Positions 36,424 to 47,716 of a stretch of 64,000 nucleotides of DNA are shown here, piece by piece. A model generated the notes under the pieces. The model was not told the origin of the DNA, searched no databases, and saw only the letters and a list, made by a program, of their open reading frames with translations. Within the stretch, counting starts at the first letter, position 1. Each line of letters begins with the position of its first letter. Source of the DNA: Monomorium pharaonis (lineage: Eukaryota > Arthropoda > Insecta > Hymenoptera > Formicidae). Location: positions 21,908,996 to 21,972,995 of the forward strand of contig NC_050467.1 of the NCBI RefSeq assembly GCF_013373865.1. The letters are read 5' to 3'. A program made the translations under genes and the position numbers.

Positions 36424-39400
36424 TGTCAAGGCATAGAAATTTATATTCACATAAATGTATCCTCATACTTACGTCACTCGAAAGAAATCGGTAGAAAAAT
36501 TTATAGGTTTACGATCTTTGAAGACTTTCATTATTTCATTTAGCATATAGATTAACAGTTAAATACGATAAAGAATCCTCGAATTAACTTCGCTTCCGTA
36601 ATTATCCGATTATTTCCTGGTAAGACATTCGGGCTAACTTTTATTTTCATATCGGTCAATAATAGAAGATGTATGATCAAGAACGACAAAGAAGGATCGA
36701 ATAGCGCCATGAGGTGCGTCGTTACTCTTGACCAGAAGTATTTCCTTTCAATGCGGAGACGCGTCATCTGTCTTCTCCGGGACGCGCATCTTATTTCGTA
36801 CGTGCCTCCTCCGAGATGCCGTCACATCTCTTTCCCTTTACTCTCAACGTGCCCATTTTTTACACCCTCTTACCGGGAAGAGCGGGGACGCGAATTCGTC
36901 CTCGGGATCACGATGAATCGCGACTGTCAGCCTGCAAATTGTGACATAACACCGCCCTCAGGATCTCGCCGCACTGTCTCTCGGGAGAGAGGTGCGGATG
37001 CTGGAGCAGAGGAGGAAGCGGGTGAGGACTTCGGTGATGGTGGATGGGTCGGAAAATGAAATTCCGCGGAGAGACGGCTAGGCAAATTCCATTCACTTAT
37101 GTACGGGCACACACGGCGCGTGCACGTAAAGTCTTGGGGGGGAAGACGGAGAGAGATGTAGAGACAGAGAAAGAGACAGACAGGTGGAAAACGTACACAT
37201 TTGCGCGTTTACGTGCCGGCGCCATCACCCACGTGAATTTACAAGGGGAATAAACTACGTCCGAACTGTTAAAGCTAATACCATCACGAACGTCTTAGGA
37301 TTTCTCACGGGGCATTCCCGCGAGCTGTTAATCGCGACGCGTCATCGCATGCACTTTAATCATGGCAAGCGCCGTGAGAAGTGCGATTAAAGCTCTCTCA
37401 TATCAGTTTCTCCAAATCTACGAACTTTGACGATAAATCAAATAATATACTTGTAAATAATTTCAAAGACGAGCGATATTTGAATTTATTTCATCTGCAT
37501 GAATAAATGAGAATTTTCGAAAAGACAAATAGCAGCTTTTTTTTCTTTTCCTCTTAATAATTAAATAATAAAATCTTCTTGAAAATTAAATAATGAATAA
37601 TTATTTCTTATTAATATCTACAAGTCTGAATCTTTATTCTACTAATTCCTCGCTTTACGAATAACAGAGGCTATATGTAAAATATGTTGCAAAATTATAT
37701 GGGAGAGAGAACAAAGCTTGAAACTAAGGGAGCTCTAATTTATCCTCTCGCATAATTAGAAAAGACTCCATGGTAGTACTGCAGAAGGGATAAATGTAAA
37801 AACGCGCTTCGTACTCCAAACTAGAACAACGGTATTTTTACATTACGTACCTCATTATAAATCTCGCGAGAATTTTCGGTAGCATCCTCGAAAAATATTA
37901 TTATTACGGTCTCAAGGGAATCTCTTTTCAAAATGAAATTACTAAAATTTTTACTGCCGTAATTATCTTAATTATACCACATTAACAAATTAACGTAATG
38001 TATTGATGAAAAACATTTTATCGAATATTAATTAGCCGATGAATATTTTTATTGTGTATCCGTTTGAAATTTTCTTCAAGGGAGTCACGTTTCTCCTTTC
38101 CTCACGGCGGCGTCGATAAATACGAGGGTACTCATAGCCGAGACTCGCTGACCCTCGGAAAGAGCGTCGTGTGATCGAGAACGCGCGCTTCGATCGCGTA
38201 TACCGTACACGTCGCACCTGTGACGCGCGGCATGCATCCGATGCAAGGGAGAAAACGCATAATAGCTGGCCGAGATGTAGGAAACGCCGCCGCCGCCGCG
38301 CGGTGCAACAGCCTCGACTCGTCGCCGATAAGGATACACACGATGTGACCTCCTTCCTGGAGTAAACGTAAGCGGTTTACATGCGCATGCAGTCATTGTA
38401 AATCGTTTGGCATTTAAGTCGGGACACGACTTTCGCAATCCCTTCGTAGATGAATCGACAATTAGACGACGGTTTTCACACAGTATAATACACACAATAA
38501 AGCCAGTGTTTTTTTTTTTAACTAACGTCATTTAACACCATTGTAGCGCTATTGTCACGAGAGCGGTTGGAGACCCGGCGTGCAAACAGTTTGAACCGGA
38601 TAAATATGCTTTCTCATGTAAAAATCTATTTATTTACAAATTTACAATATTTTCAAATTTCTAAAAATTAATATTTTTGACAGAATTACTTAAAAATAAA
38701 TTTTAAAATATTTTCGTACTTTAACTTTGTATTTTTTTTTAAACATACGCAGAATATTCTCAATCATATCAATCATAATTTAAAAGAAAAGAATAACAAT
38801 CTCGTGTATCATTTCCGTGTTAAAATATGAACATTTACATCGAGTTCTTTTCACGTCAAATAAAATAACAATGTATCTGAATTGCTCTCATCGAACGAGA
38901 GAGCAGCTATTTCCGTCTTTGTAATCGGCTAATTAGTCACGGGGAAACTTTGCACGCGGGAGCGATCCTCTCCAAAGAGAAACAAAACCACACCCGAGAG
39001 GTACTCACGTTTTGCTCCTCGTGCCGCGCCACGTGCGGCGTATACCTGGGACCGTACCAATACACGTGGGTGCATCGTGTCTCGCGCGGATGTCATGCGG
39101 GTCGCGGTAAAAAATCGAAGAAACGAGAGGCGAGAGCGAATGGTGAGGGTCAAGCTAGAGAGCCAGTCGGAATATCGGGGAGACAGCTTTCCGATACAGT
39201 CATTCTCGCAAGGCTCGCCTACACGTGTGTACAGTTACGTATGCACGCGGGAAAAAGTAACAAGTAACACGTTTCTCGTAACCGTCCCCCTCGTAGTTTC
39301 GTCCCCCTCCCCCTCTGTCTACAACTGCACTATCGATCAGCGTGCGCCGCTGGTAAAGTAATTTTACATAATTAAAGTCGGGAAGTACGAGAGTACACTA

Positions 39401-40427
39401 TTTTTCACTTTATAAAAAAAGGTAGTGTCATCAGCGAATAATTTTTTTTATCTTTACTTGTTATTTCAGGGCGCCATTAATGTTACGTTGATCTATCGAT
39501 ATACCGACATCGCAAAAATAAAATAATAAAATCGATTTAATAATCACTACTGTACATACTTGGTGGTCGAGCGAAAGCTGTGTACCTTCTTTTTTCTACC
39601 TCCAGCCGTTGATTAAAAATAGAGATAAGATCGGTGAATGGCCACACGTTGTTTCTCCGGGGAAAAGAGCATCACTTACCTAAAAAAAAGGAAAAAAAAG
39701 AATTAGAGAAAAATTTTTATCGGTTAGCTTCTTTCCCTGAAGCAAAGAAAACGGTGAAATAAAGAACAGGAAGACACTTCGTTAATGAAAGAAACTGGTG
39801 AGGGAGGGACGAGCCCTCTGAGTGCTCCGCGAAGTGCGCCACTCTGAGCTTCTTGGTATTAAGTACATACCGAAGAGAGCCGGAAGAGAAAGACAGAGGA
39901 AGAGAGAGAGGATAGAGTTAAGAACTCGGGGCGGATTTTCTCGGGATCTCGAGCTTGAAAGCGAGAATACGCGAGACTGTGCAATGTTCCGATTGCCATT
40001 TTGTTCGGACGAGACACGATTGACAATATTTGAAATAATTATGTTGATTTTTTTTTAAGAGAAATTTCTGTACGAACCGTACTTATTTCACTGTAACCAA
40101 GATCATCTCCCTATTGAAATGGGTATCTACAAACGTTTGTATTTCAACCTTTTACAGATTATAAAATTTCAATCTGGATATAATAAATGGCCTCATACAA
40201 ATTGGCAGCTATAATTTCGTTAAGAGATTGCGTCGTCCAACGAGAACAAACTTTAATACTATTTTATTCTTATATTATTTCATCTATAGTAAAACAGAGA
40301 AGGAGAGAGAGAGAGAAAGAGAAGGGTTCGTCCACGGTCGTAACTGCTGGACATTCAAGCAAAAGTATGCGACTGCATAAAATCCTCGCGTAAACTCAAA
40401 CACGCGCGTAAAAATCTAGAACTCAAT
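36424..40427. other. non-genic mosaic
   Basis: CpG-richer at 36600-37400, including a GGGGGG run and GA-rich tract at 37136-37180. AT-rich at 37400-38060. CpG-rich at 38080-38580, with overlapping frames of up to 148 codons and no domain. AT-rich at 38590-38880. CpG-rich at 38930-39370. Mixed at 39540-40060 with a GA tract at 39884-39922. A GA tract at 40292-40327. No gene recognised. Confidence 0.5.
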
Positions 40428-40483
40428 TTCATAAAATGTAGTATTTTATGAATTCAGATTCACGTATATCGCGTATCTGAATT
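40428..40483. repeat. two interlocked hairpins
   Basis: Stem 1 is TTCATAAAAT (40428-40437) with ATTTTATGAA (40443-40452) around GTAGT. Stem 2 is AATTCAGAT (40451-40459) with ATCTGAATT (40475-40483). The second stem begins inside the end of the first, so the two overlap by two bases. Both are perfect. Function unknown. Confidence 0.8.
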
Positions 40484-43330
40484 TGACTATTCTGACACAA
40501 ACTGTGTCTTGTAAATCTAAATTTTTTTTTTCTAAATATTCTCTGGAAACTTAATTTGTTTTGATAATATGTCCACTCGCAAGACATAAATTTATTATTA
40601 AAAAATTAATAAAACCCTTATTATTCTTTGTAAACATTTCACAATGAGTTTGTTCCCTGCAAATTTGTATTTTTTACCATTTTTTAAATTTTGTTTTAAA
40701 TTAACATTAAAAAGTGTGCATAAAAGAAGAAAATCAAAATTTTCCGACATCGAAACGGGTCAAGGACGTTAATCTCGAGATGAATCATGTAGCCGGATAT
40801 TAACATTGTTTTCGATCACGAGACTGAGGGGCGAACGGAAGGAGTAGGAGACGCTGGAAATAAAGTTCACGTAGCGTGCACGTAGGAAACGTTTAAAATC
40901 GACGGTATTGTTTGTTCGCTCTCCCACGCTCTCCGATCCGACGTGAAAGCCATGGAAATAACTCGAGCCGAAAGTACGGGCCTCCTTCTCAAAAGGTTTG
41001 ATTTTATTGCGCGCGAGATATCGAATTTCGCAGCAAGAGCAGTCGAAACGAGCCTGCAAAAAAAAAACGGTGAAAAATTCGAGCGGGCAATCGCCAGTGT
41101 CACATATGACATTCGGCCTGCCGATACATTTTGCCCTCTGGCTTCCGATTTCCGGTCCGCCCTCTCTATTTCTCTCGCTTCGTTTCCATCAATCTGTCCC
41201 TGTCTTTTTTCTATATCGGGAAGTGGTAGAGGTCGTTTGCACTCACACCGGATGGCAAATTGGACGAGGAATTTCATTTTACCGGATGAGAGGCCTCCAC
41301 GCCCGGAAAGATAGGAAAGGTTTCCGGAAGAATGCAATATTCCCGCGACCAGGAAGACAAAGAATGTCATCTGCACATGAAAGTGGATACCCAAATGAAA
41401 TTCAATATGGCAACGTGGAAGATCATCTTACCTTCTTTACGCGTGTTCACTGCCCCCTTTATCTCGGTTTCCCTCTCGCAACGAAAATTCAATTTCTTCG
41501 GAAAACACCTCCGGTTCGATTCCGCCAGGTCAGCGACATGACTGCCTGTTGCATCGAACCTCGTGAAGTTTCACGAAAGAAAAATATAAGAAGAGAGTAT
41601 GTGTGGGACCAGACGTGGAGTATTTTAGAAGAGAAAAATAACAATAGAAAGATTCATAGTTATTCCCAAATCAAAAAGTTAACTTCTTAAAATTAAATTA
41701 TAAGATAAACAGTACATATTTGCATAGAATTAAGCAAGTTAAATTTCGTGAATGTAATTTACATCCTAATGGATTAACTTTCGACAACAATACAGCAAAT
41801 AAAGAACCAAGAGATGTTACAATTAATAGAAAGATTTGCTTCGTATTTTCTACGAGCACAAATCCCGGCGAAAATCCACGGAAGTACTAGATCCGACTGT
41901 GTCCCTGTAATCGATTCGTGGTCCACGTCGAGATGGCCCGGCGCTACATGGCGGCCGCTGTGAATATTTCACGACGCGATCGTGAAATTCCGACGCGCGC
42001 GAACATCGCGCGCAAATATCAGAGACCGATATATTGAATAGAAAGGGATAATCTTTCTTGCCGGTGCGCGCACCATTATCCCAGGTAAATTGGTATCCAT
42101 TGTTTGTTGATGGGACTGCTAATTACCAAGCGCCGCGCGCGCACTGACGTCCTAAAGGGTTCGGGGATTAAGTAGATCGGTAGGTATTAGTCTGCGGTCG
42201 CTGGTAAATGCGCACTGTCTGCTACAGCCTGCTCCTTCCAATAAGTTTCCTTAATGCGCCTCTATCCGCGCGTGTATCGGAATACCAAGATTAATACTCC
42301 CACGTATGCCGCTGTAGGCTACAGGCGGCGTCGCTTCTGCCCGGGGATTTTCGGCGATTATACGCGTCACTCGTCATTTAAGCCCCATAACGATTTTAAC
42401 GATCGAGCGCGGAAAGTCTGTCGCTTAAACAATCCCGATTAAAACCCTGGATTACTCCGGTAAAAGTAAATAATTTTAATATGGAAATGTATTTAATAAA
42501 AAGGACAAATCCTCTTGTTACACAGCGCATACATTTAATACCGGCGATTATCAGGATAAAAACCGCATTTTGTGCCAAATAATATATTAAAATGCAGACC
42601 GTAATTATTTTTGGTCGAAATTAGCTCCGATGATTAAAATGTAATTTTTATATTAATTAACAAAGACATTTTAATTTTAAAAGTGATGAGGAAATCAAAT
42701 TTTAAAATTCTACCCGAAATATAAACATACCCTTTCTCTTTTTCTTTAGTTTCTACTCATATTCATCTAAAATCTACATTTCAAAATTTTAATTTTAAAT
42801 TTTAATTTAGAATTTCAAGCTCTACATTATTTATTATGTTCAAGAATATCCTAATTTTGAATTTATTTATATTTAATATATTCAGAATATATTTAAAAAA
42901 TTATATCTTTAAATATAAATAATTAAATAATGTAATGCAGGCGGTAATGCGTCTTTTCCATACATCTCAACCGCCTGTTTGCCATTGTTGAAACGAGAGT
43001 GTTAAAAAGAGCAACTATTAGGATCGCCGCACTAATTACTATTATTCGGGACGAGCACTGCTCTCCGGATGAGACGATGTATTCACATTGGGACAGTCAA
43101 TAGGCCCAATAACGGGCTCTATCCTGAATGGACAGAGCTTTCAGCTACTGTGGCATCGTGATATCTGTGAGACCGAGTGCATGTGGTAATGGATTCCCGG
43201 AAGGGTTGAAATTAATTATAGAACGTTGTAGCTATTACAAAGGGAGTGCGCAGCGTTGGAAACTGAGGTGGAATGAGCGGCTGAGGAGGTGAACCTTGTT
43301 ACTTGCAGGTCGCAATGCGAATTTACACGT
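40484..43330. other. non-genic; contains the longest open frame
   Basis: AT-rich to 40740. The CpG-richer block 40740-41690 carries the longest open frame of the window (plus, 40998-41690, 230 codons). A 175-codon minus frame (40867-41394) and a 123-codon plus frame overlap it. None has a recognisable domain and the start context is unremarkable, so no gene is called. 41820-42440 is CpG-rich with many TAAT cores. 42440-42950 is AT-rich. 42940-43330 is mixed. Confidence 0.45.
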
Positions 43331-46300
43331 TTATACATCCGTTACAGGGTTTGTCAGTCGGCACTAAATGTTATTGATACCACAGACTGACGAGTAATTT
43401 AATTTTAGAAACATCAGATTACACAGACTTTCTGTAATTATAAACGCCATCAAAGAATTACTTGCGAATATAACTGGAAAGAAAGAAATAATAAATAAAA
43501 CCGGATTAAATTGGAATATTACATTGTTGATCGCTGTTATGTTTACTGAACATATGCGGGTTGATTATATAAAAGAAAACGGACAATTAAAATACTAAAT
43601 TAAACTTATTAAATACTGCAAAATATAATGTGACGGTGTTTTTAATGGAAATTCATTACTGAAAGTATTCTAATTATTCTATAAAAAACATTAATGCGAT
43701 ATTTTATGTTAAATGTAATACAATAAAATATCCGAGGCACAAATCTTCGGATTTGCAATCGGGTACCACGAGAGCGGCACGGTTTACGATAAAGAACGGC
43801 TCGGAAGTATGGACGTTGCTTTTCGTGAATTAAATCGACCGCGTACGTGCTTCGTATCGAAAACTCGGCCAATTTTACTCCAATAGCAGGTGTACAAGCG
43901 TAGGCAGAAGTTTATGCAAGAGAAATGAACGGCACTTCCGCGAGCGTCCAATTCCGTGGAACTGCATTCAATCCGCAATACTTTCGCATAGTACATAAGG
44001 CGCACGATTTATGACAACAAACGCTCGTATCCTATCGGATATTTTCAGCTTTATTCTTTACCGAAGGTTGAATGCGCCAGAACACTGCGACATAAATTAA
44101 TACGAAAGAATGAAACACATCGAACATTAATCTACTTTCAATTATTGCAATTAAAGACTTGATCCGTAGATATTTTATATATATATAGAAATAGAGTATA
44201 TGTAAATAATGCTTTTTTTCAATAATGTTTTTAAAATAATATAAAAATAACTATTTTTATATTTATTATAAAGAAAAGTAATTAAAAATTGATCTAAGAT
44301 TTAAATTATCATATTTGTTAAAATGTAATGTCATTTATTTATTAAAGTTAAAATTGAACTATCTATAACGATAGAGATGAACAAATATTTTAACTTGTCC
44401 CCCCCTCCCGGTGGTGTTTTGTAATATTCATTTGACCCTATTAATGCTTTGCATGTCCATCGCTTGGAAATTATTTACGATACTACAATTTTCACTAATT
44501 TTACATGAAATAGCGTACTATACTGTTTCATTATGCATGATGTAAAAGAGCTATTGATATGTACGAATATATGAATTTGTAACGTCAACTCGTAAACGTG
44601 TCAGTGTCCGAATATTACAAATTGTCAACGTAACAGAATTGCTAATCGCGTAATATTACAGGCCGGTGTTTTCGTTGGCTTAATGAACATCCGCGACGAC
44701 GAGTGCCGCTAATGGTGCTGTTAGGCCGTCGGCAGTTCGTGTTGGTCGAGTGGAAATTAGCGGTATACGAACGACATGCAAGGAGATTGCAAACAGCGAC
44801 GGACGGTGTTGGACAACGTTCTTCTTCCGCAATACTCCGACTCGGTTGTACGCTTCCCATTGTATTTCTTTCACAATACGTTTGTTAACTGTTCTCGGCC
44901 AGCTGAACTGCGAGCGAGAAGAAAACAACGCAACGTAGAAAAATAAAGATAGAATTGGAGCAATACTGAAAGGGCAAGCAACATGAGAAAAAGAGAAAAT
45001 ATATGTGGCCAAGAGGGAAGAGAGAAAAAACACAAGAAATAGTTTTTACATTCTAGAAGAGTATTAAAAAATTTAAAAATATTAAAAACTTCTCTGTATA
45101 ATATAGCTCTAATTAAATAATAATTAATTAATGTTATATATTCATAAATATAATATATAAAACATATTTGTATAATCAATAAAAAGATGCATTTAAAAAT
45201 GTTTCTCATATAAAAAACTTTTTACTTAAAAAAAACTTGTATAATTTAATATAAAATTTATGTAAAAGAGATTTTATATAATATAAAAACTATTTTATAC
45301 TTACAACTTATAAAATTAAATACATTTTTTCAAGTAAGAATAAATAATGTAACGTTTGTCAGAAAAATAAATTGTTAAATTTCTCAATATTTATTTTTGT
45401 AAAATAATATAAAGTAATCTTTCAATGGAAGATTGGAATGCTATGTATCGTATTTTAAAAAACGCTGCCCCGTAGCGAGAAAAAATACTAAACAAGAATA
45501 GAAAAAAAGGTAGAAAAAAGAAGAGACGAGCGAGGAGCACGTTTGTTGTTTCTTTTGTGCTTTCATTAGGTTTCGTTCACTCCAGCTTTTCGGTCGCCTC
45601 GTGGAGCTTGGTTTTATGCCGGTATACCCCGAGCCGCCACGCGAAAAAAGGTGGAGAAACGCGGGGGTTGAAAGGAAGACGCGGCACTGCTTAACCAAAT
45701 TGCGCGGAATAAAATTTGCATTTTATTGCGCGCGATTCCTTGGAACGCGAGTTCCCGTCGCGGACGTGGAAAACTCCCGTCTGCCATCGCGACTATCGTC
45801 CGGGGTGGTAATTCCCCGATTTCTTTCCGCGATATGGACACGACGTCGCCATTTGATCCGCTTAGCTCCTACGGTAAATCGAACAGTAGGATAAAAATTC
45901 ATACGCGTGTCTGTTCCTTCAATCATTCATCAATTCCGATTATCTATTAGAATTTTAAAAAACGTATGGCTTTATGGAAAATATCTTAGAATATAACTTT
46001 AAATCGTATAATAAATAATTTTAAGAGATAATAAATCTGTCATACAAAAAAGTAACAGTTTTAGAAGACCGTAAGACGCGGTTTAGACGCATGATAAATT
46101 CTACACAATCAGAATCTCTTATCAGTTCACTGAATACGGATCGTCAGCTTTTGAAGATCTCTCGCTCCATACTCTTCTGATCGATGCTGACTTCGATATC
46201 ACGGAGCGCTCCACTTTATGCAAACCCGAGGGCATTCGTTCTGAGTGCGCAACGAGCACAGCTGCAGTCGCAGGATGGATATTTCTTCTTACCAAATGCG

Positions 46301-46715
46301 TTCTGATAAGAGAATTCGTTTTCCACATCAGCGACGTGAGGACGAAACTGGAGGCGAAAGGCGACGGTGAAAAAGGAAAAGGGGTAGAAAAAGGGACAAT
46401 GTGAAAAGATAAGAGGAAGAAGAGGAAAGAGGGAGGAAGGACATCCGATTCGATATTCTATCGAGATAGTCGACATTTTTCAGTTTACCAATGGTCACGA
46501 GCATTTTTCGAGGCACTGGGCTCCCAGCATTGGCACGTATCTATATATCTGCAGTTATTTACATCTGCGTGTATGCAAGGTGTCCGAGAACTATCGTCTC
46601 TCATTTCATATAGAAATTCTCTTACTAATCGAGAATCGATTTGCTCCTACGTCGAGGTAGTTTTTACATAGGCGCAACTGGCTTAATTGAAATTATCGAA
46701 TACATGAAAATGCGT
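43331..46715. other. non-genic mosaic
   Basis: AT-rich at 43390-43740, mixed at 43740-44060, AT-rich at 44090-44600, mixed at 44600-44960, AT-rich at 45030-45430, CpG-rich at 45540-45930. A long purine-rich tract lies at about 46366-46441. AGGTGTCCGAGAAC near 46578 resembles transposon-end sequence, but no partner end was found. No gene recognised. Confidence 0.5.
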
Positions 46716-46737
46716 CACACACACACACACACACACA
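46716..46737. repeat. (CA)n microsatellite
   Basis: About 11 uninterrupted CA units. Confidence 0.95.
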
Positions 46738-47301
46738 TGTATGGGGACATTTAATTAAAAATTATTAATTTTACTTATAGGATTATAGATAGAGTTTTTC
46801 CATCAAAGCGTTAATCAAAGCGTTAAATATTTCTTCAATAAAATAAAATAAAAATTATTGTAAATCTAAAATAATTGAAAAATAAAACATAAATAACAAT
46901 TGTTTAATTCAGTTAATACAGTACTTAATGTTGCTACTGGTTATTTTCCGTTATCTTCGCAGGAATTTTCGCTCGTGCGAAACACGGACCTATAATTATT
47001 CGTGTGAGTTATCGTTAGCTGAGTCACCGGATTAAATGTTCATCGTTTCCAAGGTGATCCACGTGATGATCGTACGCATTACTGTAGATTCAAAGTTGTT
47101 CATAGTTGTTCAATAGAAAAATCTTAATTAATCAAATAAAGAGTACAGTTATCATTAAAAGTAATCATTAATTTTTTAATATATAATTGTATCATTTTAA
47201 ATATATACTTATAAATTCATATTTTCATCATTTATATATCGTGATAATAATAATAATAATAAAATCATTAATTTATAAAAACCTAATAAAAATTATAATT
47301 A
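46738..47301. other. non-genic, AT-rich
   Basis: Mostly AT-rich. The 12-mer ATCAAAGCGTTA is duplicated in tandem at 46802-46825, and an (ATA)n run lies at 47244-47262. It leads straight into the minisatellite. Confidence 0.6.
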
Positions 47302-47680
47302 TCTCTCCCGATCTCTCCCCGTCTCTCCCGTCTCTCCCGGTCTCTCCCCGTCTCTCCCCGTCTCTCCCGGTCTCTCCCCGTCTCTCCCGATCTCTCCCGG
47401 TCTCTCCCAGTCTCTCCCGGTCTCTTCCGTCTCTCCCCGTCTCTCCCGGTCTCTCCCAGTCTCTCCCGGTCTCTTCCGTCTCTCCCCGTCTCTCCCCGTC
47501 TCTCCCGGTTTCTCCCGGTCTCTCCCCGTCTCTCCCGGTCTCTTTCCGTCTCTCCCGATCTCTCCCCGTCTCTCCCGGTCTCTTCCGTCTCTCCCCGTCT
47601 CTTCGGTTTCTCCCGGTCTCTCCCCGTCTCTCCCGTCTCTCCCGGTCTCTCCCTGTCTCTCCCGGTCTCCTCCGGTCTCT
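47302..47680. repeat. 9-10-bp minisatellite (TCTCTCCCGG family), copy B
   Basis: About 379 bp of TCTCTCCC-GG/CG/AG units, with occasional TCTTCCG variants. Short blocks of unit types recur, which suggests expansion by duplication of several units. On the minus strand runs of three or four G are spaced by about six bases, which fits a G-quadruplex-prone array. Frames of 151-184 codons cross it on both strands as SPSLPVSPRL-type or GETGRDRERR-type repeats. They are treated as by-products. It shares its unit with the array at 26941-27058. Confidence 0.95.
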
Positions 47681-47684
47681 AATT

Positions 47685-47716
47685 TTTTTTTCTTTATATA
47701 TATATAAAGAAAAAAA
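47685..47716. repeat. 32-bp perfect palindrome beside the minisatellite
   Basis: Seven T, CTTTATATA, then the exact inverted copy ending in seven A, centred between 47700 and 47701. It starts five bases after the end of the minisatellite. It could extrude as a cruciform and may be a breakage-prone site or the end of the repeat unit. Confidence 0.9.

Noticed and set aside
41513..41526. GGTTCGATTCC, a perfect tRNA B-box string
   Set aside because: The T-arm stem does not pair beyond three bases, and no A box or acceptor stem lies at the right distance.
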